In this document: positions 37,103-45,988 of the stretch, in pieces | Layout of the letters: every line of letters starts with the position of its first letter | Position numbering within the stretch: position 1 is the stretch's first letter | NCBI GenBank assembly: GCA_015075105.1 | Contig: JABTUZ010000002.1 | Span: 62,001-126,000, forward strand | Direction: 5' to 3' | Source: Leptospiraceae bacterium | GTDB taxonomy: Bacteria; Spirochaetota; Leptospiria; Leptospirales; Leptospiraceae | DNA: 64,000 nucleotides | Program-made: the position numbers and the translations under genes | The notes under the pieces: generated by a model | What the model was told of the DNA's origin: nothing | Seen by the model: the letters and a program-made list of their open reading frames with translations, nothing else | Database searches by the model: none

Positions 37103-37746
37103 GATTCTATGGATTGATGGTATTTTCTGATGGCTTCAGTTTTTTTGTTTACCCTTAATTTTTGATATATATTTTCAATATGTCGCCTGACAGTATGAGG
37201 ACTGATGTTCAATTCATCAGAAATTTCCTTGTAGCTAAATCCGAGTACAATTAAATTTAAAATTTCATTCTGCCTATCGGTCAAAGGCTCTTCAAATGAG
37301 GACTTTGAATTTAATTTTGCTCGTTCTTTTCTCTTATACAAATCCGAGATTTTTGTTGCAATTCTTGGTGTAAGACTTGCCCCACCCAACATGAGAACTT
37401 TCAATTCAGCTAAAAACAACTCCTTTGGGGTTTCTTTCAATACATATCCATTGGCTCCGTTTTGTATTGCTTTTATGATGCTTTCTTCATCTTCAAATAT
37501 AGTAAAAATAATAATTTTAATATCAGGGATTTTTTTCCGAATAGGTACAATCAAATCAATCCCACTTATATCTGGAAGTCCTATATCTAGAATTAATAGG
37601 TCAGGGTTGTTCCCCTTGATATTTTCAAAGCCACTCTCTCCCGAATGCCATAACCCTGTAAAAATAAAATCTTCTGAATCGGAAATAATATTAATAAGAT
37701 TCTGAGCAATTTCTTTAGAGTCTTCAATGATTGATACTTTGTACAT
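37099..37746 (-). CDS. NarL/LuxR-family response regulator
   Basis: 215 residues. A receiver domain (1-120) has acidic residues near the start (IIEDSKEI), phospho-acceptor Asp in LLILDIGLPDISG, and Lys in VLKETPKELF. A LuxR-type helix-turn-helix follows (about 150-212): LTDRQNEILNLIVLGFSYKE and NISPHTVRRHIENIYQKL. It binds DNA as a phosphorylated dimer. The gene lies 41 bases downstream of the 7TMR histidine kinase, its obvious partner. Target genes are unknown; the DUF1566 lipoprotein just downstream is one possibility. Confidence 0.93.
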   Translation of the reverse strand: MYKVSIIEDSKEIAQNLINIISDSEDFIFTGLWHSGESGFENIKGNNPDLLILDIGLPDISGIDLIVPIRKKIPDIKIIIFTIFEDEESIIKAIQNGANGYVLKETPKELFLAELKVLMLGGASLTPRIATKISDLYKRKERAKLNSKSSFEEPLTDRQNEILNLIVLGFSYKEISDELNISPHTVRRHIENIYQKLRVNKKTEAIRKYHQSIES

Positions 37747-37787
37747 TAAAAACTATTTTACCTCTTTTAATTTCCTTTGTCAATAGG

Positions 37788-39587
37788 TCATACTGCCCTA
37801 ATTGGTATTAATATTGAAATCACAGTTCCTTGTTTAGAATATATTTTCCACCTCCCGCTCATCTCACTTACTCTATATTTTATATTAGAAAGTCCCGATC
37901 CACGACTCAGTTGGCTTGAAGAGGGTTGCATTCCGATCCCATCATCGGAAATAGTGAAAAATAATCCGTACGTCGAGTAAGAAAGTTTTATATGTATTTT
38001 TTTTGCGCTTGCGTGTTTTATAATATTTGTGACACACTCACAAAAAATATTGTACAAATGAAAACTGTTTTTGGAATTCAATAATTTACTATCAAATTTC
38101 AAGTCTGAAAGAACTTCGTATTTACCAATAGACTTCAGACGAGACAAGAAATTTTCCATTTCCTTTATCAACACCTCAGAAAAATTTTCATCTCTGTTCA
38201 GTAGATAAACAAAATCACGAAGTTTTGATAGAGTTGAATAAATGGTTTCTTCCATTTCAGCTTCGTTGGTAAAAGCCTTGTTTCGAGCATTATATAAAAG
38301 CTGCGTTAAACTACTCCCCACAGTATCGTGTAAATTCCTCATAAGGATTTTTTTTTCACGAGAATGCTCTTCTTTTACTGCTAAATTCTCCTGACGTAAA
38401 AAATTAATCTTATCTGCGAGAGCAAAGGACAATAAAATCGCTTCACTAAGTGAACCAAATTTTAGTGCATTTTCACTTACAAAAGAATATGGCTGACCCA
38501 AAAAAGTATAAGAAACTTCCATCCCAAGGAATAATAAATTCAAAGCAGAAGAAATGATATAAAATTTTGCAGAACGAAAACCCTTACTAAGTGCCAAAAT
38601 TGCAGATATAAAACTAGTGACCAAAAAACACAAAACAATAACAGCAATTCCTTTTAATGAAATGATATGCAATAATTTAAAAGGTGATACCAAAAATACT
38701 AACATGCCTAACAAAAAATTTATCCCAAGCAAGTAGTATAAAAGTTTATTCACTTTCCATACTTGTAAGAAAAATATTACGAAAAGAGTAGTGCCTGCAA
38801 TCGACAACCCTGCGGTTGCTGATTGTAGAATATGATAAATCCAAGGATCAGAAAATAAATTTGCTGTAATTCCAGAATATTGAGCTTGAAATAGAATGAA
38901 AAAAAATAGATACAAAATATACCAAAAGTAATTAAAATCCTTAATCGATGCATAAATAAATATATTATATAAAAACAAGGCAAATATTGATCCAAAGTAA
39001 AAGGCGATGAAAGCAATATTTTTAATTTCTGCCATCTCAATTTCATCCTTAAACCCGATTTTAAATGCAGGTTTCAACATAGTTTTTGATTTAAAATGTA
39101 AAAGCAGTGTAACTTCTTTTTCTGGATATATAGAAAATGAAATTCCCGGCGAAATAAACCAGTCTTGTAAATTTCGTTTTTGATTTTTACCTCTCGTATA
39201 AGAGCCTGCAAATCTAAAACTCAAATCAGGAGAGGTTTCTAAAAAATAAAGTTCCGCCTCATCTATGAATGGGTTTTTAAATAGTAGAGTAGATTTTTCG
39301 ACTTGACTTACATTTTCTATTTTCAGTTTTATGAGGATCCAAGCATCACCAGATGCAAGCCCTGGATCGATATTTTTGCCAGCCTCACTTTGGAATTGAT
39401 TTTTTTTAATTAAGTCTGCAATGTCAGCTAACTTGTATTCTTTTTTTAAATTAAAAATTTCTTTTTGTTCTACTATGAGAATTTTTTTTAATTGGGGAGA
39501 TATTATTATATCATTGTCCGGATAAATCTGGTTAGAAAAAACTATCAGAAAAAAAATAAACATTAATATAGAAAGGCACATTTGCAA
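37788..39587 (-). CDS. 7TMR-DISM sensor histidine kinase
   Basis: 599 residues. A signal peptide (1-22) and an extracytoplasmic 7TMR-DISM ligand domain (about 60-185, with SGDAWILIKLKIENVSQ split) precede seven membrane helices (about 195-385). A HisKA_3 domain has RNLHDTVGSSLTQLLY, with the phospho-acceptor His, and the ATPase has ISDDGIGMQ and GSGLSNIKYRV. HisKA_3 kinases pair with LuxR-type regulators, and one lies directly downstream. The membrane receptor type often senses carbohydrates or lipids; the signal here is unknown. Confidence 0.9.
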   Translation of the reverse strand: MQMCLSILMFIFFLIVFSNQIYPDNDIIISPQLKKILIVEQKEIFNLKKEYKLADIADLIKKNQFQSEAGKNIDPGLASGDAWILIKLKIENVSQVEKSTLLFKNPFIDEAELYFLETSPDLSFRFAGSYTRGKNQKRNLQDWFISPGISFSIYPEKEVTLLLHFKSKTMLKPAFKIGFKDEIEMAEIKNIAFIAFYFGSIFALFLYNIFIYASIKDFNYFWYILYLFFFILFQAQYSGITANLFSDPWIYHILQSATAGLSIAGTTLFVIFFLQVWKVNKLLYYLLGINFLLGMLVFLVSPFKLLHIISLKGIAVIVLCFLVTSFISAILALSKGFRSAKFYIISSALNLLFLGMEVSYTFLGQPYSFVSENALKFGSLSEAILLSFALADKINFLRQENLAVKEEHSREKKILMRNLHDTVGSSLTQLLYNARNKAFTNEAEMEETIYSTLSKLRDFVYLLNRDENFSEVLIKEMENFLSRLKSIGKYEVLSDLKFDSKLLNSKNSFHLYNIFCECVTNIIKHASAKKIHIKLSYSTYGLFFTISDDGIGMQPSSSQLSRGSGLSNIKYRVSEMSGRWKIYSKQGTVISILIPIRAV

Positions 39588-39660
39588 TAAATTTTTATTT
39601 AAAAGAGCATTGTTATAAACTCAATAAAAATTTTTACAAGGTAGGGTATCTATGAAAAAA

Positions 39661-41133
39661 CTACTCTATTTTAGAGGTTTCCGCTATATCCTCGCTTGAA
39701 ATCTTTGTAATACTAAATCCGATAAAAGCATAGATTAGGGAAATCACAGGGTTAATCAAGTTGAAAAAGCAAAAGGGAAAGTAAGCAATCGTAGAAACAC
39801 CTAAACTAGAAGCCATAAAAACTCCACAACTATTCCAAGGAATTAAAGGCGAGCTTAGAGTACCTGAATCTTCTAAGGCTCTCGATAGATTTTCAGGTGC
39901 AAGATTTTTCATCCGGTAAGATTCTTTGTACATTCTACCAGTAATCAAAATAGAAAGATACTGATCAGATGCAGTAAGGTTTACAAAAAAACAGGTTCCG
40001 ATGGTGGCTGCGATCAAACTAAAAACATTTTTTGCAAAATAGAGAACAGAATGCGTTATGCGATATAGCATCCCACTTCCATCCATTATACCTCCAAAAA
40101 ACATCGCAGACAGAATGAGCCATACCGTCGGGAGTATTCCTACCATCCCACCTCTGGAAAGTAACGCATCTACCTCGCTTGACCCGGATATAGTTTTAAA
40201 CCCTGACGAAGAGGCTATAATTCCAGCTTTGAATACAGCCATTGAATAGTTCGGCTCACTCGTAAACTCTATAATCACTTCTCTTTGAAAAATAATTGCC
40301 GTGACAATACCTCCAAGACAACCGGCGAGTAGAGCTGGAATTGTATCGGTTCTTTTTATTACCAAACCAATCACAAGAAGAGGTGAAATAAATACAAAAG
40401 GAGAAACTACAAACTTGCGACTTAAAATTTCAGTTACAGTTGCGATCTTTTGTGGACTATACGCGGTATCATTGAAAAGCCCAATGAACAAAAAAATAAT
40501 TAGAGTTAAGACAATACTCGGAATGGCTGTAATTGTCATATAACGAATATGGGTATATAAATTTGTACCTGCAACCGAAGATGCCATATTGGTAGTCTCT
40601 GAAAGAGGAGACATTTTATCTCCAAAGTAAGCCCCTGACACAACTGCTCCGGAAGTGAGTGCAGGATGAATTCCAAGAGTATTTCCTATTCCTATCATTG
40701 CAAGACCGATCGTCCCGGCAGTAGTCCAAGAGCTACCCGTAGTAAGAGACACTAACGCACAAAAAAAACATGTAGTGAAAAGAAAATATTTATACGATAT
40801 GAGTTTCAATCCATAAATAATCAGAGATGGAACAATCCCTGCAAGAATCCAAATCCCAATCATTGCCCCCATGAGTAAGAGGATTAAAATTGCCTGCATC
40901 GCAAGATTGATATTCTCTAAAATTTTTTCTTCCAACATTCTCCAAGACTTTCCATGGAAAATAGAAATTGTCCAAGCGAGTACACCTGCTAAAATGAGTG
41001 CAATCTGATTTGGGCCATTAGAGGATTCCTCTCCAAAAATCTGCACCGATAAAAATAAAAGTCCGATTAACAATACTACAGGTGCAAAGGATTCAAAAAT
41101 ATTAGGGTCTCTTTTTTGGAATTGAATAAACAA
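39661..41133 (-). CDS. nhaC: Na+/H+ antiporter NhaC family
   Basis: 490 residues with about twelve membrane helices. The signature SLTTGSSWTTAGTIGLAMIG, together with GAYFGDKMSPLSETTNMA and SGTLSSPLIPWNSCG, is that of NhaC proteins, which export sodium in exchange for protons or swap malate for lactate-type acids. The length is typical. It lies 6 bases after the gene at 41140 on the same strand, so those two may be co-transcribed. The upstream sequence of the neighbour has no visible regulator. Confidence 0.9.
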   Translation of the reverse strand: MFIQFQKRDPNIFESFAPVVLLIGLLFLSVQIFGEESSNGPNQIALILAGVLAWTISIFHGKSWRMLEEKILENINLAMQAILILLLMGAMIGIWILAGIVPSLIIYGLKLISYKYFLFTTCFFCALVSLTTGSSWTTAGTIGLAMIGIGNTLGIHPALTSGAVVSGAYFGDKMSPLSETTNMASSVAGTNLYTHIRYMTITAIPSIVLTLIIFLFIGLFNDTAYSPQKIATVTEILSRKFVVSPFVFISPLLVIGLVIKRTDTIPALLAGCLGGIVTAIIFQREVIIEFTSEPNYSMAVFKAGIIASSSGFKTISGSSEVDALLSRGGMVGILPTVWLILSAMFFGGIMDGSGMLYRITHSVLYFAKNVFSLIAATIGTCFFVNLTASDQYLSILITGRMYKESYRMKNLAPENLSRALEDSGTLSSPLIPWNSCGVFMASSLGVSTIAYFPFCFFNLINPVISLIYAFIGFSITKISSEDIAETSKIE

Positions 41134-41139
41134 ACAAAT

Positions 41140-42273
41140 CTATCCAGGGATAAATTCCAGATCACACATTGATTTTGCTGCATTGTACCTTCCGGCTAAC
41201 AGATGATTTTTTAAATCAGTAATTCTTTGATAATAAATCGGAGTATGTTCTTTGAATGCTTCCTTCAAATCTCGCTTCTCAAGTCTGGAAAGTTTTCCGT
41301 CAAACGCAGCCGCTATCGTTAGAATATTCAAAAGTAAAAATCTTTCTTCTTGATTTACAGACTCTAAAGTATCTAAAAATTCTTTCCAATTAGCAAAATC
41401 TTTTTTTTCGTTTACTTTTAAAATTTCCGATAGACGAACTATTAAAATCAACATATTGGGGTGATAATTTTGAGTGAGGACGATTGAGTTTCCGATTGCT
41501 TGAATGCAACCGATTTTAGCCTCTTTGGAAAGTCCTTGAATTTTCTCTTCAGTAAATATTTCTTTTGAAATATATTTAGCAATTAGGTTTCCAAATAACC
41601 TTAGTCGAGCTTCTTGTACCGTTTTCACCAAAACGATTGCATTCCATAATCCGGTAATAATTACCGAAATATAGGCTACGCTGACTCTAAGCACACTTTT
41701 TCCTGCAACTCTTCTTAAAATTAATTTAGCTACAACATTGGACATCATTATCTTCAGCTTATAAAAAAATCCGAGTAGAACTAATTTCTTCTTAGATACT
41801 CTTGAGAGTGGGTCTATCCCCAAATAATTTCTGACTGGATCAGGCACTTCCAGTGCAGCCCTTGCTAATAATAAATTTATACTTTCTCCTGCAATGATTT
41901 CTGAATCTTCTTCCGGGTGCCCTGCAACTCTGGAAATCATAAACACAGTTCGTAAACTCACCCAATACAAAACCGCAAATTCTATAATCGTTAAAACTAC
42001 CGTAACTATAGAAAGCCACGAGTATAAAATCAATGGAGGTGAGTCAGAAAAATATTCTTCGACGAACACAGACCCACCAGCTGAAATCCCACCAATACAA
42101 AATGCTATTAAAGCTCCGAAAATTGTTGCTCTCCGAATTCTTTTAGCAATATAAGCATCATCTCCTATATCTCTGGTGATATTTTTTTCAAAGTCTTTCT
42201 TTTTGTACTTATGAAAATAATAAAGACCCGTTTTTTCTAACAGTCCGGGTTTTTTATTTCCTAACGAGCTCAT
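41140..42273 (-). CDS. Membrane protein with C-terminal TerB-like helical domain
   Basis: 377 residues. Two to three membrane helices lie at about 50-125 (ATIFGALIAFCIGGISAGGS and a VVLTIIEFAVLYW helix) and two more at 185-240. The last 120 residues are helical, with LNILTIAAAFDGKLSRLEKR, the acidic-loop motif of TerB-like domains that are placed on membranes. I recall similar proteins annotated as the LBF_2804 family in Leptospira, but cannot verify it. It begins 12 bases after the nitrilase gene. Function unknown. Confidence 0.6.
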   Translation of the reverse strand: MSSLGNKKPGLLEKTGLYYFHKYKKKDFEKNITRDIGDDAYIAKRIRRATIFGALIAFCIGGISAGGSVFVEEYFSDSPPLILYSWLSIVTVVLTIIEFAVLYWVSLRTVFMISRVAGHPEEDSEIIAGESINLLLARAALEVPDPVRNYLGIDPLSRVSKKKLVLLGFFYKLKIMMSNVVAKLILRRVAGKSVLRVSVAYISVIITGLWNAIVLVKTVQEARLRLFGNLIAKYISKEIFTEEKIQGLSKEAKIGCIQAIGNSIVLTQNYHPNMLILIVRLSEILKVNEKKDFANWKEFLDTLESVNQEERFLLLNILTIAAAFDGKLSRLEKRDLKEAFKEHTPIYYQRITDLKNHLLAGRYNAAKSMCDLEFIPG

Positions 42274-42285
42274 AAATTCTTACTC

Positions 42286-43062
42286 CTAATTAAACTCAAG
42301 TTTTCTGTCTTTTAAAAATGGAAATTTTTCTCGATATACTGTCAAAGCTTCAAGTTGAATTTCAGATAGATAGAATTCTTCTTTTTCCGAGAATTGAAAA
42401 AGATTTTTCCCAGAAGGATCAATGAGATGAGAATGTCCGTTATGCGACACTGTATTTCTTATTCCTGCGTCACCTACTCGATTTACGCCCAAAATATAGG
42501 CTTGATTTTCAATTGCTCTTGCTTTTAGTAAGGTGTCCCATGCTTCAATTCTATCTTTCGGCCAATTTGCAATTACGATATAGAGATCTGTTTTTCCGGC
42601 AGTTTTACGAAACACTTCTGGAAACCTAAGGTCATAACAAATAAATAAAGCAACATGAAAATCAAAAATCTTGAGGGTTGTAAGTTCGCTCCCCGAAGTA
42701 AAGCTGTTGTTCTCGCCTGCAAAGGAAAAGGGGTGAAGTTTCCTGTATCTTGAAATTATTTTTCCCTCTGGAGAAGCAACCGAAAAAGTATTGAAAGGAA
42801 GTCCCTTTGGGTTTTTTTCAATCCAACCCCCTCCTACAAAACTGCCTAGCTTTGTTGCAGATTCCATAAAAAAACTTTCCGTATCCCCTGATTGTTTTTC
42901 AGAAAATTCTTTGCTTTTCATGGTAAACCCGGTAGAGCAGGTTTCTGGAAACACTACTAAATCTACCGGAGACTGCAAGCTATGTATTTTTTTCCTATAA
43001 TTGGCAAGATTTTGATGAGGATCTTGCCAGAATATGTCAGTTTGAAACGCCGCAATTTTCAC
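42286..43062 (-). CDS. Carbon-nitrogen hydrolase (omega-amidase/NIT2 type)
   Basis: Nitrilase-superfamily enzyme of about 258 residues. The Glu-Lys-Cys triad is visible: VFPETCSTGF, RYRKLHPFSF and FICYDLRFPE. The pattern, including TGF and GENNSF, is that of omega-amidases (YafV/NIT2), which hydrolyse alpha-ketoglutaramate, a clean-up product of glutamine transamination. The start is uncertain. A GTG at 43062 begins at VKIAAFQTDIFW, the normal N-terminus of the family; ATGs at 43104 and 43095 would add 11-14 residues. AAGGA lies upstream of the GTG but a little far. Confidence 0.87.
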   Translation of the reverse strand: MKIAAFQTDIFWQDPHQNLANYRKKIHSLQSPVDLVVFPETCSTGFTMKSKEFSEKQSGDTESFFMESATKLGSFVGGGWIEKNPKGLPFNTFSVASPEGKIISRYRKLHPFSFAGENNSFTSGSELTTLKIFDFHVALFICYDLRFPEVFRKTAGKTDLYIVIANWPKDRIEAWDTLLKARAIENQAYILGVNRVGDAGIRNTVSHNGHSHLIDPSGKNLFQFSEKEEFYLSEIQLEALTVYREKFPFLKDRKLEFN

Positions 43063-43212
43063 AAATATGAATTTTCTATCCTTTGCATAAAACATGTAAT
43101 CCAAAAAACCTATTTCTATTCAACACTTATTTCTAAATTAATTCTTGATTTTTAAAACAAGAAAAATGAAATATTAAATCTTAGTAAAAATTTTTCTACA
43201 AATAGGGAATCA

Positions 43213-43623
43213 ATGGCGCTGTTCAATTGGAGTCAAAAATACAATATAGGAATCAAATCCATTGATGACCAACATGTAAAACTATTTGCAATTATCAACA
43301 GTCTTCACAATGCAATCGTTCACCAAAATTCAAGTATGAGTGTAGTTCAAGAATTATTAGAAGAATTGCTTTCTTATGCAAAGTCTCATTTTCGATACGA
43401 GGAATCTTTGATGGAGGGAAATGGATACCTTGAATTAGAAAAACACATTATCGAGCACGAAAAATTAATCAACGACCTCGATAAATACAAGAACCGATTT
43501 GATTCAGGGGAGTTGAAAGACTTAAACGAGCTTTTGACTTTTTCAATTAACTGGTTGCAAAACCATATTTTAGTATCCGATATGCAATACTCTGGTTTTT
43601 TAATCAAACAAGGAGTGAAATAA
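43213..43623 (+). CDS. Bacteriohemerythrin 1
   Basis: 136 residues, a four-helix hemerythrin domain. The di-iron ligands are in place: IDDQHVKLF, HFRYEESLM (His and Glu), EKHIIEHEKL and QNHILVSDM (His and Asp). Such proteins bind oxygen or sense and store iron in microaerophiles. AGGGAATCA precedes the start. A second hemerythrin begins 45 bases downstream; the two have the same length and clearly share ancestry, suggesting a local duplication. Confidence 0.95.
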   Translation: MALFNWSQKYNIGIKSIDDQHVKLFAIINSLHNAIVHQNSSMSVVQELLEELLSYAKSHFRYEESLMEGNGYLELEKHIIEHEKLINDLDKYKNRFDSGELKDLNELLTFSINWLQNHILVSDMQYSGFLIKQGVK

Positions 43624-43667
43624 GTATTGTTGTTTCTTGCAATACCTATATTCTGTTAGAAACTGCC

Positions 43668-44075
43668 ATGCCGTTATTTAATTGGGATGAAAGCTATAGC
43701 GTCGGAGTGGACTCTATAGATTTACAACACAAGAATTTGTTTGATATGATCAATAATTTACACGACAACATTCATAGTATTAAAAATGAACCGCTTGCAA
43801 TCAAGACTACCTTAGACGAGTTAATTTCTTATATCCAATACCATTTTCTACATGAAGAGGAGTTGCTGAAAAAAAATAATTTTCCTGAATTTCAAGTGCA
43901 CTCAATTGAGCACGAAAAACTATGCGGCAACTTAGAAGAATTCATCAAAAAATTTCAATACGGCCAATTACAAGAGACAACCGAATTGTTAAAGTTTATG
44001 ATTGATTGGCTTCAGTTCCATATTTTGAAGTCAGACATGAAATACAAAGAATTTTTAAAAGGAAAAAAAAGCTAA
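43668..44075 (+). CDS. Bacteriohemerythrin 2
   Basis: 135 residues, tandem copy of the gene before it. Ligands are preserved: IDLQHKNLF, YHFLHEEELL, QVHSIEHEKL and FHILKSDMKYK. Divergence from the first copy is considerable, so the duplication is old or the two have different roles. No clear ribosome site precedes the start, so expression may depend on the upstream copy. A weak AT-rich stem-loop follows at 44074-44093. Confidence 0.94.
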   Translation: MPLFNWDESYSVGVDSIDLQHKNLFDMINNLHDNIHSIKNEPLAIKTTLDELISYIQYHFLHEEELLKKNNFPEFQVHSIEHEKLCGNLEEFIKKFQYGQLQETTELLKFMIDWLQFHILKSDMKYKEFLKGKKS

Positions 44076-44093
44076 GAATTGTGACAAATTCTT
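44074..44093 (+). terminator. Weak stem-loop after the hemerythrin pair
   Basis: AAGAATT and AATTCTT form a seven-base AT-only stem with a six-base loop, followed by TCTATAATCTTTT. It overlaps the stop codon and is too weak to be certain. Confidence 0.3.
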
Positions 44094-44169
44094 TCTATAA
44101 TCTTTTACCTGTAATTAATTGAATTGACTTTTGTTTTGTAAGTTTTTTTCTATCCAACAGGGGGAAACT

Positions 44170-44367
44170 ATGAACAAAAACTTGTTGATTGCAATTCCTT
44201 TCTTTATTTCTCTAAATCCTATTTTTTCTAACAGTTACTCTGCCCAAGTTTTAACAAATTCTCCAATCTCTTTCACTGTCCAATATTCCGACGAAGAAGA
44301 ATACGAAGGTGAAGACGAAGAAGGTGGAGAAGAAGAGCAAGAAAACGAAGAAGAAGAATCTTCATGA
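44170..44367 (+). CDS. Small acidic exported protein
   Basis: 65 residues from the ATG at 44170, which is preceded by AGGGGGAAACT; an ATG 39 bases upstream has no ribosome site. A signal peptide (1 to about 29, ending SYSAQV) is followed by a short hydrophobic stretch and then about 25 residues that are almost all Glu and Asp, with Gly and Gln (YEGEDEEGGEEEQENEEEES). The secreted remainder would be a highly charged, disordered peptide of about 40 residues, perhaps binding cations. I recognise no family. A weak TTGACT lies at 44124. Confidence 0.55.
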   Translation: MNKNLLIAIPFFISLNPIFSNSYSAQVLTNSPISFTVQYSDEEEYEGEDEEGGEEEQENEEEESS

Positions 44368-44450
44368 AGCAACCAATTTTCTACCAACTCTAAAAAAATT
44401 CACCCAGAAAACTAAATTCACGATATATGAATACTTTCTAAAAATTTTTT

Positions 44451-45968
44451 ATGAAATTCTTACTCGATATTATTAAAAAAACATCCGTTGCAAGACTGAT
44501 TGCGTTCAGCTTTCTATTTGCAATACTTACCGGCTCAGTCATTCTTTATTGGATCGAAGGGACAAGACTATCGTATATAAACTCATTGTACTTGGCAGCA
44601 TCGGCTACTTGTGTTACGGGTTTGAGCCCGGTCAATATTAGTGATCTGTCTTTTTATGGTCAACTATTTCTAATATGTATGGTTCAATTAGGAGGACTCG
44701 GGGTCTTAACTTTTACCGTACTTGTCGGACGACTCGTCATCTCCGGTTTATCAAGAAATTCTGAAATCGGTGCAGCTATGCTTCAAGCCATCGATCAAGA
44801 AAATAATAAAAAAGACGAAATTCACACAGTTTACGAAATATTAAAATCAATTTTAAAAATTTCACTTCTTTTAGAAGCGTTAGGCGCTATCACTCTATTT
44901 TTTATCTTACCGGAAAATATTCCATCCAATGTAAACAGATATTTTATCAGTATATTCACGTCTATTTCTGCATTCAACAACGCAGGTTTTTCCTTACTCG
45001 ATGACTTGTCTTTTATCGTAAAAGATATCGGGAGTATTTATACTATTGCTATTCTCATAATTTTTGGTGGGATTGGCTTTCCGGTGATAATATTTTTTGA
45101 AAAGATTTTCTTGGAAATTCTGAAAGAAATTACAGGAAAATTTGAAGTGTGGGGTGAAACCTATCTAATGGCAAAAGCAATCAAAGGTCAAGACCCTTCT
45201 CCCATTTATCTTCTATTTACAAAACTATCGAGTGTAACTGAAAATAAAATTGAATCTTACAATAATAACCTTAAAGGAGCTTCCAATAAAACTCAAACGC
45301 ATATATTGATAGTAGGAAGCCTGATTCTAATCTCTATAGGTGCGATCGGTATCTTTATTACTGAATACGATAACCCGAAAACTTTAAAATCCTTGGACTT
45401 CTCGGAAAAGATAGCCAATTCGATTTTTGCATCTGTGTCTGCAAGAACTGCCGGATTTAGTATTTTTAGTTTTTCCAATATCACCGACCCTTCTATAGTT
45501 CTGATTTGCTCTTTAATGTTTATAGGAGGAGGACCACAAGGAACGGCGGGTGGAATCAAAATCACCACATTTGTAATACTTGTTCTTTATCTAAAGAATG
45601 TAATCAATCCTAAAAAGCCAGTAGAGTATTTTGGGCAGCCTATTTCAAAACGCGCAGTTGCGATGAGTATTCGTACATACTTTTTGGCAACTACAATGAT
45701 TGCTACGTGGATTTTTATTTTATCTTTGATGCACCACGAGAGCCATAGAATTCATTTGATTTTTTTTGAAGTGATTTCTGCCTTTGGAACTGTGGGCTAT
45801 TCTATGGGGCTAACCCCACTTTTAGGAGATGTTGAAAAGGTCTCTTACTGTGCAATTATGTTTATTGGAAGAATCGGTATATTTACAGCATTGATCGCAC
45901 TTACAGGAATGTCAGGTACAATAAATCTAGGAGAAGAAGACGACGGAGTAAAAATCCAAGTCGGTTAA
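44451..45968 (+). CDS. Potassium transporter KtrB/TrkH family
   Basis: 505 residues of the four-repeat potassium channel-like superfamily. The selectivity loops read SATCVTGLS, AFNNAGFS, SARTAGFS and AFGTVGYS, with the conserved Gly in each. The size and the WIEGTRLSYINSLYLAASA start are more like KtrB than long TrkH. The regulatory nucleotide-binding partner (KtrA/TrkA) is not next to it. It imports potassium, probably sodium-dependent. The region from 44368 to 44450 is a short AT-rich gap. Confidence 0.9.
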   Translation: MKFLLDIIKKTSVARLIAFSFLFAILTGSVILYWIEGTRLSYINSLYLAASATCVTGLSPVNISDLSFYGQLFLICMVQLGGLGVLTFTVLVGRLVISGLSRNSEIGAAMLQAIDQENNKKDEIHTVYEILKSILKISLLLEALGAITLFFILPENIPSNVNRYFISIFTSISAFNNAGFSLLDDLSFIVKDIGSIYTIAILIIFGGIGFPVIIFFEKIFLEILKEITGKFEVWGETYLMAKAIKGQDPSPIYLLFTKLSSVTENKIESYNNNLKGASNKTQTHILIVGSLILISIGAIGIFITEYDNPKTLKSLDFSEKIANSIFASVSARTAGFSIFSFSNITDPSIVLICSLMFIGGGPQGTAGGIKITTFVILVLYLKNVINPKKPVEYFGQPISKRAVAMSIRTYFLATTMIATWIFILSLMHHESHRIHLIFFEVISAFGTVGYSMGLTPLLGDVEKVSYCAIMFIGRIGIFTALIALTGMSGTINLGEEDDGVKIQVG

Positions 45969-45988
45969 TTCTTTTTTAGCTATTATTT

